Origin: Apiospora phragmitis
Taxonomy: Eukaryota; Ascomycota; Sordariomycetes; Amphisphaeriales; Apiosporaceae
Assembly: GCA_038363925.1 (NCBI GenBank)
Contig: JAQQWL010000004.1
Location: 2,666,001 to 2,730,000 of the forward strand
Reading direction: 5' to 3'
Length of the DNA: 64,000 bases
Positions within the stretch are counted from its first letter, which is position 1. Each line of letters begins with the position of its first letter. The position numbers were made by a program, and so were the translations under genes. Below the pieces are notes generated by a model. It was not told the DNA's origin and did not search any database. It saw nothing but the letters and a program-made list of their open reading frames with translations. Positions 12,190 through 22,822 of the stretch are shown here, piece after piece.

Positions 12190-13584
12190 GTCAAGTCAGT
12201 CATTTATCTGATGTATGGGCCGGCCACATTTCACGAAGTTTTACGATTTTACGACACACGAACTGTCATTACATACTAGAGCATGCTTGCATATGGCTGG
12301 GAAAGCCGGTATGGCGTTTATGGGAGTGTTTTGCATACAATACGGGAGATACCATTAGGCATAAACATAGATCTAGACAGGTATAGATTACAGTAGTGCG
12401 CGTACATCTAACCCAAGGCATTTCTGATACCACGTCGCTTGCAATTCGAGGTGGTATCCCGCTCTCCAAATTGATTAAAGTTACGTCAACCATCGTTAAA
12501 TTTACCTAACTTCAGAGTCTGTCAATCTACTGGGCCGAACCGACCCGACCCTTAATAGTTCATGCTGCATGCCTTGCTCGCAAACCCCGTTAGAGTGATA
12601 CGACCAGGGGTACGGAGTGGTTTTCCGACATCGCAGCATAATGTGGAACAACCTGTCTGATTTGCGCTCGTAATCTTATCAGATCATCTGATTAGATCTT
12701 TTTTTCTTCAATCTTTTCTCGCTTCCCCCACCATCAGCCGCCAACCAAGCCAAGCTATCCCTGATCCAAGACCAGCAATCTTGTCCGTCGGTTTCGTGAC
12801 GTTCCCACTTACATCATTGTTCTCTGTAGTGGGCTGATGTTCGTGCTGGAAGACCGCTTCTATTGGCTATGTACGGAGCGCGCGGGCTCCCATGCAACCA
12901 GAACCATGCGACGCCAGCTCAGCCTGCCTGGCCTTGACCGCATTTGACCCGGCACTCCGTCCAAGCAATGGCACGGCTCCGTACAGTAGCAGCTAGCTCA
13001 CAAGGGCCCCCCGCTATTCAGTCCGTTCTCATTTGGAAGGCGTGGCATTCTCTTCTTATGATCCCTGACTTCGAAGGAAACGCTTTAGGTTATTCGTCTC
13101 CTCGAGGTCGCATCCTTGGCATCATCATGCCTTTCTTCCCCCTGATTTGAGCGCACACCAGAAGCAAGGCCGCAAAGTCCCGCAGAGTGCTTTTAACCGG
13201 ACTTGGTAAGTTTCTATCTACATGTTTACAGGTCACCTTTGCTACTCTCCAGGTAGGTAGGTAAGTAGGTACCATGGAAGAACCCGATATCTGGTTTAGT
13301 ACCACACAATGGGGACATGCTACTATCCAGCAAAGGCATTTCACGAGGAACTGCAACCATCAGGCCCTAGTAGGCTATCTGGATCCACCGGGGTTGCTTG
13401 CTAGGAGCTTCTTCGTCACTCAGCTTGTCGGGCTCGTTGCGTGTGCTTCGAGCCCGGTTGATAATATCTCAATGTTCTCAAAACATAACATCGCCGTCTT
13501 TCGTTTTAAGCAGATGAATATCTATCGTGTGACCTAGACCCAACCGCGTGCGTCCAATATATACATCATCATATCATACATACC
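12190..13584. other. Intergenic region, promoter of the SidI-like gene
   Basis: No coding sequence recognised. It contains a GATA dyad at 12676-12694, about 900 bases upstream of the SidI-like start. A short TAGG-rich run (aggtaggtaggtaagtagg) lies near 13250. Confidence 0.5.
12676..12694. promoter_or_regulatory. Inverted pair of iron-type GATA half-sites
   Basis: TTATCAGAT (an exact reverse-strand ATCTGATAA) is followed after one base by ATCTGATTA, which matches 8 of 9. The pair forms a near-perfect dyad upstream of the SidI-like gene. Confidence 0.65.
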
Positions 13585-15577
13585 ATGGCCACGCAGCCGA
13601 TAGCACCGGCGTCCTCGCTCCCCCTCGAGGCCGCCGAGTTCGAGCGGCAGACCCTCTCCGTCCTGCAGGGCCCCGTGGACCCCCCGCTGGTCGACCTGAC
13701 GCTCGGCGAGCTGCTCGACCTCCAGTGCCAGCACCACGGCCACCAGGAGTGCCTGGTGACGCCCTGGACGGGCGCGCGCTGGACGTACAACGAGCTGAAC
13801 CAGCAGAGCCTGCAGCTGGCGCGGGCGCTGGCAGCCCTGGGCCTCGGCGCCGGCGACCGCGTGGGCATCATGGCCGGCAACTGCGCCGAGTACGCCGCCG
13901 TCTTCTTCGCCGTCTCGCGCATCGGGGCCATCCTGGTCATCCTGAACAACACCTATACGCCGACGGAGGCGCAGCACGCCTTGTCGTTTTCAGGTAGGTG
14001 AAAGGGGACGGAAGAGAGAGATCGAGGACAGACGAGGCGCGGCTACTGCTTAAAACGCACCGCACCGCACTTACCCACTCACGCAGACCATCTGAGCTAA
14101 CCTCTTCTCACAGATTGCAAGGTCTTCTTCACGACCAAAAAGATAGGGAGGACGGATAACACGCAACTGCTGTCCGAGCTGGCGGGCACGAAGGACAGTC
14201 CCAACATCGTCATCATCCGGGGCGACGCGGGCGCCTACCCGACCTACGCCGACCTGATCAAGCAAGGGCAGCGGACGAGCAACAGCAGCCTGCTGTCCCG
14301 CCTGGGCCGCAAGGTGCTGGCCCACAACGTCTGCAACCTGCAGTTCACGAGCGGCACTACGGGCCTGCCCAAGGCCGCCATGCTCACGCACCACAACATC
14401 GTCAACAACGCCCGGTTCATCGGCGACCGGATGCGGCTCACTCCGGACGACGTCCTCTGCTGTCCGCCCCCGCTGTTCCACTGCTTCGGCCTGGTTTTGG
14501 GTCTGATGGCCGTCATTACGCACGGCGCCAAGATCGTCTTCCCCGAGGAGGTCTTCGACCCGCACGCGGTGCTCCGCGCCCTCTCGGACGAGCGCTGCAC
14601 GGCGTTGCACGGCGTGCCCGCCATGTTCGACTCTCTCTTCAGCCTGCCGCCACCACCAGGCTTCGACTGCGCCCCGCTGCGGACGGGCATCGTCGCGGGG
14701 GCGCCCGTGCCTCGGTACCTGATGGAGCTGATGGTCGCGCGCTTCGGCATGACCGAGTTCACGAGCAGCTACGGCCTGACGGAAGCCTCGCCGACGTGCT
14801 TCAACGCCTTCACCGACGACGCCATCGACCGCCGCCTGACGACGGTGGGCACGCTGATGCCGCACGCGCGCGCCAAGCTCGTCGACCACGAGGGGGCCGT
14901 CGTGCCGCTCGGCGCGCGGGGCGAGCTCTGCATCGCGGGCTACCAGCTGCAGGCCGGGTACTGGAACAACTCGGAGAAGACGGCCGAGGTCATGGTGCGC
15001 GACGAGGCCGGGACGCTCTGGCTGCACACGGGCGACGAGGCCGTGTTCGACGATCAGGGGTACTGCACCATCACGGGGCGGTTTAAGGATATTATTATCC
15101 GAGGGTAAGCTACCTATCTATGTACTTGTTTGATTTATTTTTTCATTTCTCTCTACATCTATCTATGGACGGACTTCAGCTAACAGTACTTGAAATCGAA
15201 AAAAAGGCGGCGAGAACATCTACCCGCTGGAGATCGAAGAGCGCCTAATGGCCCACCCCGCCATCACCAAAGCCATCGTAACGGGGCTCAAGGACGCCCA
15301 CTACGGCGAGGCGGTCGCCGCCTTTCTCCAAGCGTCTTCTGAGGCCGAGGGAGGGGGAGAGCCCAAAACGCCTACGCCCACGCCCACTGACGAAGACATG
15401 CGAGACTGGGTCCGGCAGACGCTGGGCAAGCATAAGGCGCCCGCCCACGTCTTCTGGCTGGGCCGGGACGGTGTGCCGGCGGAAGTGCCGCTGACGGGGA
15501 GCGGCAAGATCCAGAAGTTCAAGATGGCGCGCTTGGGCGAGGAGATTGTGCGGAAGAGGCGGCTGGAGAAGCTGTAG
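13585..15577 (+). CDS. sidI: Acyl-CoA ligase, SidI-like (mevalonyl-CoA ligase of siderophore synthesis)
   Basis: ANL-superfamily AMP-forming ligase. SidI activates mevalonate to mevalonyl-CoA, the precursor of the anhydromevalonyl groups of fusarinine-type siderophores. Exons: 13585..13993, 14114..15104 and about 15207..15577, giving roughly 589 aa. Motifs: P-loop LQFTSGTTGLPK (about 212-223), YGLTE adenine-binding motif, TGD-like HTGDEAVFDDQG, hinge GRFKDIIIRG, GENIYPLEIEE, and the C-terminal catalytic Lys in TGSGKIQKF. At the second intron the donor GTAAGC and acceptor AAAAAG leave the frame off by one. One G fewer in the GGG at 15103-15105 would restore RGGENIYP. The assignment as SidI rather than another medium-chain ligase rests mainly on its neighbours (SidF-like gene, siderophore permease) and on matching length. 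The C-terminus LEKL is weakly PTS1-like. Confidence 0.78.
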
Positions 15578-15964
15578 TAGTAGTCTGTAGACCTGGGAGT
15601 CCAGTTCTTTGTGGTATGTATATTCGCTATTAGATCTATATTATCTTATCTATATATATATAATCATGGAGTCAAAAGACATGTTTCTACGCCTGTCCAA
15701 TGCTCAAAGTCTTCAGCTGTTACTTAGGATGAGTAGGTATGGTACAGCATCACCCTTTCTAGACACTTAACATATTGTCTACACTGTCTTAAGGCCTTGG
15801 TATACCAGAACGAATACGACCGGGTACATAACCATGTACCAAAGTGCTCCAACATGAAAGCTTCGGGGATATCTTTGGGTACCTACCTAGGTATCCGTCC
15901 GTACTGTGCCCATATGCATCTACCGGGGCATTAGAGCCTGCAGCTGGCCCCCTGCAATGTGCGG

Positions 15965-15973
15965 ATCTGATAA
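15965..15973 (+). promoter_or_regulatory. ATCTGATAA, SreA-type GATA site
   Basis: Exact motif 858 bases upstream of the oxidoreductase start. Confidence 0.6.
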
Positions 15974-16238
15974 CAAATGGACTCCACATCAGGCCATCCA
16001 CTTCCTTGGCTAACAACCCCACAGCAATTCCCACGATGTACACCTTGTACTCCGTACAGTAGACAGACCCCTCCAGGAAGAGAGAAAGAGGAAGAAAAAT
16101 ATGTGAGAGCCCACACCCCTTCAGGTCTCCGTCGGGCAGAGAGGGAGAGAAAGCGACGGGGTTCCTTTTTTCGTTCGTCTAATTCACTAGCGCCTGGTGT
16201 CTGTTTCCGCTGTGTGGTAATGCCGAGCTTCCCATCGG

Positions 16239-16247
16239 ATCTGATAA
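16239..16247 (+). promoter_or_regulatory. ATCTGATAA, SreA-type GATA site
   Basis: Exact motif 584 bases upstream of the oxidoreductase start. Confidence 0.6.
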
Positions 16248-16527
16248 GAGTCATTCATCATCATGGGGTCGCGCTGTATCAGATTGTCGCCAAGATGGAG
16301 CCGCGGGTCCTTTTTTTCCCTTGCGGACATGCTTGGAGAACGAATACGCTCCCCCGATGTCGCCCAGTTGGCTGGCTCAACAAGTGAAAGGGCATGTATG
16401 TATGCAAGAGCAAACGTTTCGGCTCCCTCTGCCCACTTGAGAGATTTGCCCGCAATGATACATACGTACAGCTTTCTCGTTGGGTAGGCATGCTGCCTGC
16501 CCCTCAGAACTGATCAAGGCTAGTGGT

Positions 16528-16536
16528 TATCAGATT
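16528..16536 (-). promoter_or_regulatory. ATCTGATAA, SreA-type GATA site
   Basis: Exact reverse-strand motif (TTATCAGAT on plus) 295 bases upstream of the oxidoreductase start. Confidence 0.6.
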
Positions 16537-16822
16537 GAGGGAATGTACTGTAGAAACATTGAACCGAGGGCCGAAGCTTTCCTTCTCCGATTCAGAGAGT
16601 CGATCGTTGTTCTGTCTTGCCCTGTAGTAGTAAACTGGAGTGAGGTTGCATAGTTACCTCATTATCACTCACTTTCTCTTATTCCCTTGCCATCGAAATC
16701 GTCTTTCAGTTGTACCATCCAAAAAGCAGTCTGTTCCTAGCCTGTGTCGAGTTACATATACTCCCCGGCTGTTCCTCCTTCTTCTTCTTCTCCTCCGGTC
16801 CGATCCTTGCCCCGTCATCAAG

Positions 16823-18447
16823 ATGATGGACTCGCACAACCAGGGTGTTCGGAGCACCGCGAACCCCTTCAAGGTCCTCATCGCCGGCGGTTGCTACTCG
16901 GGCCTCGCCGCCGCCATCAACCTGCTCGACAAGTGCGACAGCGCCCTCGACGCCCGGATCCCCGTCTCCATCACCATCTTAGACGAACGCAGCGGTTTCT
17001 GTACGTAAAAAGAAAAGCACACACACACGAACAATGTTTCAAGTCACAACAAAAACGAACATGTCATTACCCACCCACACTTGTCACTGTACCTGTACCT
17101 ATACCTGTACCTGTACCTGTATCCGAGACTGACCGCGCGAACACGACAAACAGTCCACGTGATCGGCTCGCCCTGGCCCTCTCCTCCAAGGAGTACGCCG
17201 ACAAGTGCTGGGTGGACTTCGCCGACGTCAAGATCCTGCAGCGACCCGACGTGCGCTTCGTCCACGGCCGCGTCCAGAAGGTCGACCCGGCGACCCGGAC
17301 GGCGACGATCCTGGGGAACCCTGCTTCGGAGCAGCCGTCCACCGAGGAGGAGAAGATAACGTATGATTACTTCGTCGCCGCCACCGGCCTCCGCCGCGTC
17401 TGGCCCGTCGTGCCCCAGTCCCTCACCCGCAAGACGTACCTGCACGAGGCCGGCCGGCACATCGACGCGGTGCGCGGGAGCGCGCATCCGGTCCTGGTGG
17501 TGGGTGGAGGTGAGTAATAACAAACCGAGACACCTCTCCAGTCAAGTCCAAAAAACAGCACTGATATACAATAACGCACAGGCGCCGTCGGCATCGAAAT
17601 GGCCGCCGAGCTCAAAATGGTGCAGCCCGACGTCCGCGTCACGCTGGCGCACTCGCGCGACAAGTTGCTGTCAGCCGAACCGCTGCCCGACGACGTCAAA
17701 GACCGCGCGCTGGAGCTCGTGCGCGAGGCCGGGGTCGACACGCTCATGAACCACCGGCTCCTCTCGGCCTTGCCCCTCAAGCCCGAGCCCGAGGCCGGGT
17801 ACGAGGTCGAGTTCACCAACGGCAACAAGATGACGGCCAGCGTCGTCATCGAGGCCATCTCGCGCAGCGTGCCGTCGACCGACTACCTGCCCCGCGCCGC
17901 GCTGGCGGCCGACGGCAGCGGGCTCGTCCGCATCCGGCCCACGATGCAGATCCTGGCGGAAGAGACGGAGGATTTCCCGGACGTGGACCGCCACTTCGCT
18001 GTCGGCGACCTGATCCACTGGTCCGGCATCAAGCGGTGCGGCGCCGCCATGCACGAGGGCAAGTTCGCGGGGCTCAACATCCACCAGCTGATGCTGCAGG
18101 AGCTCTCGTCCCTGTCCGAGAAAAAGCACACCCCGGAATTTCAGGAGCTCGCCGAGATCGCGCCCATGATCGGGCTCGCGGTCGGCAGGAAGGGGCTGTC
18201 GTACGGGCCCGGCGAGGGGATGAAGTCCGGGGAGGACGTCTTGAAGGTGTTCTTTGAGGATGATTTAGGGTTCAGAAGTAAGTCTTTTTCCTTCTTTCTT
18301 TTCCCTTTTCCTCCTCCCCCCTTAGTACATAAATAATCGGTTTTCTTGTTCTTTCTCAATCAATCACTTCCGTGATGGCTAACGCTGCCCCCGCAAACAG
18401 TCGTATGGGATTACCTTCGACTTGGAAAGGACCCTGTCAAGGTCTAA
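16823..18447 (+). CDS. AMID/AIF-like FAD-dependent pyridine-nucleotide oxidoreductase
   Basis: Two-dinucleotide-fold flavoprotein of the AMID/AIF2/NDH-2-like group, which transfers electrons from NAD(P)H through FAD to an unidentified acceptor. Exons: 16823..17000, 17154..17509, 17582..18277, 18401..18447, about 425 aa. The first fold is VLIAGGCYSGLAAA (about 18-31), the FAD-site loop follows in HVIGSP, and the second fold is VLVVGGGAVGIE (spanning intron 2). The C-terminal FAD motif is HFAVGDLIHWSGIKRCGAAMHEG. The last exon encodes only IVWDYLRLGKDPVKV. After HVIGSP the frame is lost at the CCC run 17171-17173; one more C restores LALSSKEYADKCW. The gene sits between the SidI-like and SidF-like genes with three iron-type GATA sites upstream. 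Co-regulation with siderophore synthesis is likely, but a role in it is inference. Start MMDSHNQG; the second Met is equally possible. Confidence 0.82.
17088..17121 (+). repeat. Hexanucleotide repeat (ACCTGT)n in intron 1 of the oxidoreductase gene
   Basis: About five units of ACCTGT, one with a C-to-A type variation (ACCTAT), lie within the first intron, 33 bases before the acceptor. Simple-sequence repeat with no evident function. Confidence 0.7.
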
Positions 18448-19120
18448 AGCAGAACAAGCATATGAGAGTTTGGGGATTTTGGGTTTCCACCGTAACCTGG
18501 CGGAGTTTTTGGCGTTGGTTCCCCCTATGGGCTGGTTGGTTGGTTGGTGGGCTTTGGAAATGGAGGGAGGGTTTTACTGTCGTGATTGGTTGCGCAGAGG
18601 CTTGGGTTGCATCGAGCATACAGTTTAAGGTATACAGGCATACATTGATATATATCAAAGTTCAAGATGAGCAAACTTCTTATGCTACACGAGTCGTGAG
18701 ATCTTTTTTCGGGTTTTTCCTTCTTCTTTGTTCGATTGGAATCAACTACGAAGGGCAGAGTGTAGGATTTCCAGAAGAGGGGTCGACCATAAGCCAGTCA
18801 TCTCTTCTTCATCAATCCCAGATCCAGACATCACCCTCTGTTATTAGCAAAGAAAGACACTGGAATCGCTTTTGATATCATTAATTCCTGGAATATTATG
18901 TCCAGATGGGGAATCCCACGAAATCCTCATCATAGCTGACGACATGAAGAGGAAGCTGGTTCTATGTACATCATGCTTTTTTCCCATCTCCTCACATCAA
19001 AACCAAAATCGGCTAAAATTTCATTCTAAGGGAACAGAGCCGCCGCATCATGACCCCTCCCTCTCAGATAGATTATACATGATGAATCGGCAAACTACTT
19101 GAATCTACTACCACCACACC
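18448..19120. other. Convergent 3' intergenic region
   Basis: Lies between the stops of the plus-strand oxidoreductase and the minus-strand SidF-like gene. It presumably carries both 3' UTRs. No other feature was recognised. Confidence 0.5.
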
Positions 19121-20603
19121 TCACAGCTTCGGCAGCAACCCAACCAACGTTCCCCCAACGACCTTCTCGCTATTCCCGCCGCTGCCACCATCGCCGCCGA
19201 GGGGCGCCAGCTGGAAGAAGCGCTCGCGGGAGCAGCGGACGAAGGCGGAGCGCTTGTGGGGCAGGTCGACGAACTTGTCGATGCCGAAGCCGTGCACGAG
19301 GTCGTACGCCAGCACCGAGCTGTTGGTGTACTTGGGCTCGCCCACGACCTGCATGGTGCGCGGGTCGTCGAGGAACAGGTAGTGCATCAGGCTCGACCAC
19401 CAGGCCGACACGCGGTGCGGGCCGCGGAACCGCACGTCGCCCACGAGCGAGTGCCGCCCGCGGTCGAAGTCGTCGGCGCTGTAGTAGGCGCCGAGTCGGT
19501 CTTCCTGTAATGGGGGAAAGAAGATGTGCGTCAGTATCATCCTCCCCACAAATCTCACTGATCTCTATAGAGGAGAATAGGGTAGAGAGAGGAAGAAAAC
19601 ATACCTTGCCCCAGTACACCTCGAAGTAGGCAAAGTAGGTGTCGTCGAACTTGGCCAGGATGGTGATCTGGTGCGGGTCCACATGCTGCCGGCGCAGGTA
19701 CTCGCGGTGCTGCTCGAGTGTGCCCGTCTCGTTCCAGCCCTGCGAGACGCGCGGGTCGTTCTGCCACTCGTGGAAGAGGCGCAGGTGCTCGGCGTCCGTG
19801 TAGTCGAGCGCGACCATGGAGAAGTGCTCGCGCAGGTGCGGGATCCAGCGGCTGTAGACGGTGGACCCGGGCCGCGGCTTGACGGGCCGCCGCGGGTGCC
19901 AGGTCAGCGCCGTGCCGGGGTCGTTGGTCATGGTGTGCTGCAGGGGCGCGAGCGGGTACGCGGACGTGGTGAAGGAGTCAGAGCCAGAGCCAGAAGACTC
20001 AAAGTCCGAGGGCAGCCAGGCGCTGCGCGGGCCGAAGGGCGAGCCCGCGCCCTGCCAGAACGTGCTCCGGAGCACCACCAGCTCGTCGACGAGGCCCGTG
20101 GCGACGGGGTGGTCGACGGCGAGCGCGACGGCCTTGAGCTGGTGCGCGAGCCGGTCCTTGCCGGGGCCCTCGAGCGTGAGGCGGAATACCTCCATCGAGG
20201 GCCGCAGCGTGAACAGGACATAGATCAACAGCCACGCCTGGCCCAGCGTTGGCGGCTGCGCCGCCGCTGCCGCTGCTGCCGCTGCCGGCTCGATGCCGCT
20301 GCTAATGATGCTGCTGCTGTCCCACGAGAAGGTCGACGAGGGGGCGCGGCGCGAACAGGCCCAGGGCGTGTTGTTGGACTCGGGCGGCCGCTCGCTCGAC
20401 TTCAGGTCGGTGAGGTCGGAGAAGTACAGGGAGGGGCTATGGAGGGGCTTGGGCAGTTCCTTGCCGCTGTTGCTGCTGCCTTCTGAGGTATTCCTGGTCT
20501 CGAGCTGGTAGAAGCCATTGCCGGCCTTGACCAGATAGTACGACGTCAGGTATGGGTGCGGCAGCCTGAGGACCGGCCCGTCATTGGGGGCGGAGGATGT
20601 CAT
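19121..20603 (-). CDS. sidF: SidF-like hydroxyornithine transacylase
   Basis: GNAT-fold siderophore acyltransferase (IucB/SidF type). SidF transfers anhydromevalonyl from CoA to N5-hydroxyornithine, making the building block of fusarinine C and triacetylfusarinine. Two exons, complement 19605..20603 and 19504..19121, with a 100-nt GTATGT...CAG intron; 460 aa, essentially the length of characterised SidF. The catalytic domain is C-terminal (about 245-450) and includes [63 protein letters not shown] and VGEPKYTN. The N-terminal half has low-complexity Ala and Ser stretches. Start at 20603 (MTSSAPND) preferred; an in-frame ATG lies nine bases upstream. The C-terminus LLPKL resembles a non-canonical PTS1, of interest because the Aspergillus enzyme is peroxisomal. 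Two iron-type GATA sites lie about 690-750 bases upstream. Confidence 0.88.
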
Positions 20604-21289
20604 TGCGTGCAACTAAGTAAAACACACAGGTGGATATGTTCTGTCTTGTTTCGTTCTGTTCTGAGCAACGCTATACGACGCGGGAAGATGTGCTGACGAT
20701 ACGCGGAGAAGATGGTGATACAACAAACAGACAACCGTGGTGAACAACAACAGTGAAGGACATCATCTCGCGTTCGAGAGCTCGGGAAGCTCTAGTGGAG
20801 CTGGCCATCGCACCCAATGCCGACCGACATTTGAACTACAATCCTACCAACTTTGGACCAAGGGAGCCTTCGATCGGCTGTCGTCCCATCCATACATATC
20901 TCAGGTAGTCCCTGTCTCTGTGTACGCATAGCGGCGGCCGGGAGCGGGTTTCTTCCTAAGACCCCCAGACGACGAAAGGGTCGCGTCTCCATGATGCCTC
21001 TCTCTCATGCTTCTCCACCCCTGCCATGGTAGAAGTAAGTACTCCCAAGTCGCCATGTACCGCCAGGTAGCGTGATGCGACCCTCCGACTTCCTATTCGA
21101 AACGAGTACGCAAACACTTGGAGCAGAATTTTTCGCGCTACTGATGCAGGAAGCGCAGGAAGGAGTGGCAGGCAAGGAAAAAGCTGCCAACGAAATGGGC
21201 AGAACAGGTCGAAAATGGGCCGATGGATGGGGACCATGAAAGAGGTCGGTCGCGGGGCCTTCTGGCGGGGGCCACACACTACGCGACGG

Positions 21290-21298
21290 ATCTGATAA
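21290..21298 (+). promoter_or_regulatory. ATCTGATAA, SreA-type GATA site
   Basis: Exact motif 687 bases upstream of the SidF-like start. Confidence 0.6.
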
Positions 21299-21340
21299 CT
21301 GAAAAGGGGATCAACCGAGACCGGAGTGGAGAATGGTTTG

Positions 21341-21349
21341 ATCAGATAA
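21341..21349 (+). promoter_or_regulatory. ATCAGATAA, SreA-type GATA site
   Basis: Exact motif, 51 bases from the copy at 21290. The pair forms a tandem site upstream of the SidF-like gene. Confidence 0.6.
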
Positions 21350-22822
21350 CTTGGCTTGGCAGCGAGGTCGGCTCTCGCGTTGCTGCATCCTCCTCGTTAT
21401 GCCTCTATACGGGTACTGGTGTTTAAGGAGGCGGAGAGAAAACCAGGTTGGCAAAGGACCGAGAGTGCTGACAGAGCGGGGTCCTATCTGTACTCCGTAT
21501 CTGTGTCGCTATCAAGATTAGATCGTGTGAGGGCGATCTGGCTCGGCGAACAGTTCCAGAAAAACCACGGGAACGGAGCTTAACTACACCGGATGTTGAT
21601 CCAAACCTGCAGTGACTACTGTCACTTTAAGTGCCATGTTAGGTTAAGATGTCGTACATGTGTATGATTATATCCATGACCCGCGACGGGAATAATTTGC
21701 TGCTTATGGCAATAGACCACAGTTGATAGAGGAACAATTCAACTTTCGCGTAGTCTTAGTCTACCATTATACCATACCATAAAGCGACGGAGCAAAACCG
21801 CAAATGGCTGACCTCTCATTTAACACCTGGGAAAGAGGACCGGAACCTTGGACTGAAGTTACGCTTCAATCCCCCGGCAAAAGCTACAGCATCCCGGGAT
21901 TGGCAAGTGTCAATGGGATAGGTAGCACGATAGAGTTCCGGCTCGTATAACTTCCCTAAGCTAACATCTGACATGGCAATGGGCAATCAATGCTGACTGT
22001 AGAGTAACATCCGGTGACTCCGTCCGTAACTCCCATGGAGTAAGTGAGTGAGTACGCGACAAACTCGAGCTGGGGAATGAGCTTCCCAGTCAGAAGCAAG
22101 TTTCACGACGCCTCGTTTATGTGGCTGAAAATTGGCTGGTTTTGAGGCTACGCAAGCGTAGGCTGGAGTATTTAAGTTAGGACTGCAATACTGACGTAAC
22201 CAGCTAGCTCTGGACGGAACCACGTCCGAAGGCCTCTCATGCGGTCCGGTGGCCTCAACTAATGGAGACGGACTCCTAGGAGAAATTCAACTGCTCTCTA
22301 GAGAGCACTTCGAAAAATGACGAGATTCGTATAACACCTGAACAGCACTTTTTCCCTCATGCTTTCAACGCCTCCCTCCTCTTCTTCAATGTCTTTCGGC
22401 AGCTTTGTCTCGGCTCTCTGACCAAAACCACAGAACCCACGTCATTTCCCCGGCCGGAGACTTTGGTCCAGGCCCATTCCCCATACCTTCCCGCATTGCT
22501 AGCCTGTGTTCCTGCATGGGCTTGTCACTCAACGCAACAAGTGCGTCATTGAGATCGGTTTTTGTTGAATTGACGATGACCGCGGGTCAATATGAAAGCC
22601 TGGCCGGGGCCTGAGGTACAGTAGGTACAATGTAGGGAGATAAAGTTGCTACTGAAAATTGACAAGCTGCTCACCTGCATCCCACCTGTTCTCGCCAATT
22701 CTGTCCTTTGTGAAAAACCCCAAACGCCAACATCTTCTTCATACACACGTTTCAGATACCCAATTGAATCACTGAAAGATATCAATTGATCCTAACTCAA
22801 TCACACCATCTCCCCATTCACC

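Larger units (their letters stand above)
15578..16822. other. Intergenic region with three iron-type GATA sites
   Basis: The 3' flank of the SidI-like gene is AT-rich (TATATATATA near 15650). Three exact ATCWGATAA motifs occur at 15965, 16239 and 16528 upstream of the oxidoreductase. A pyrimidine-rich stretch precedes the start codon. No coding sequence was recognised. Confidence 0.55.
20604..22822. other. Divergent intergenic region
   Basis: Promoter region of the SidF-like gene (left) and of the mitochondrial coiled-coil protein (right). It contains ATCTGATAA at 21290 and ATCAGATAA at 21341. No coding sequence was recognised. Confidence 0.5.
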
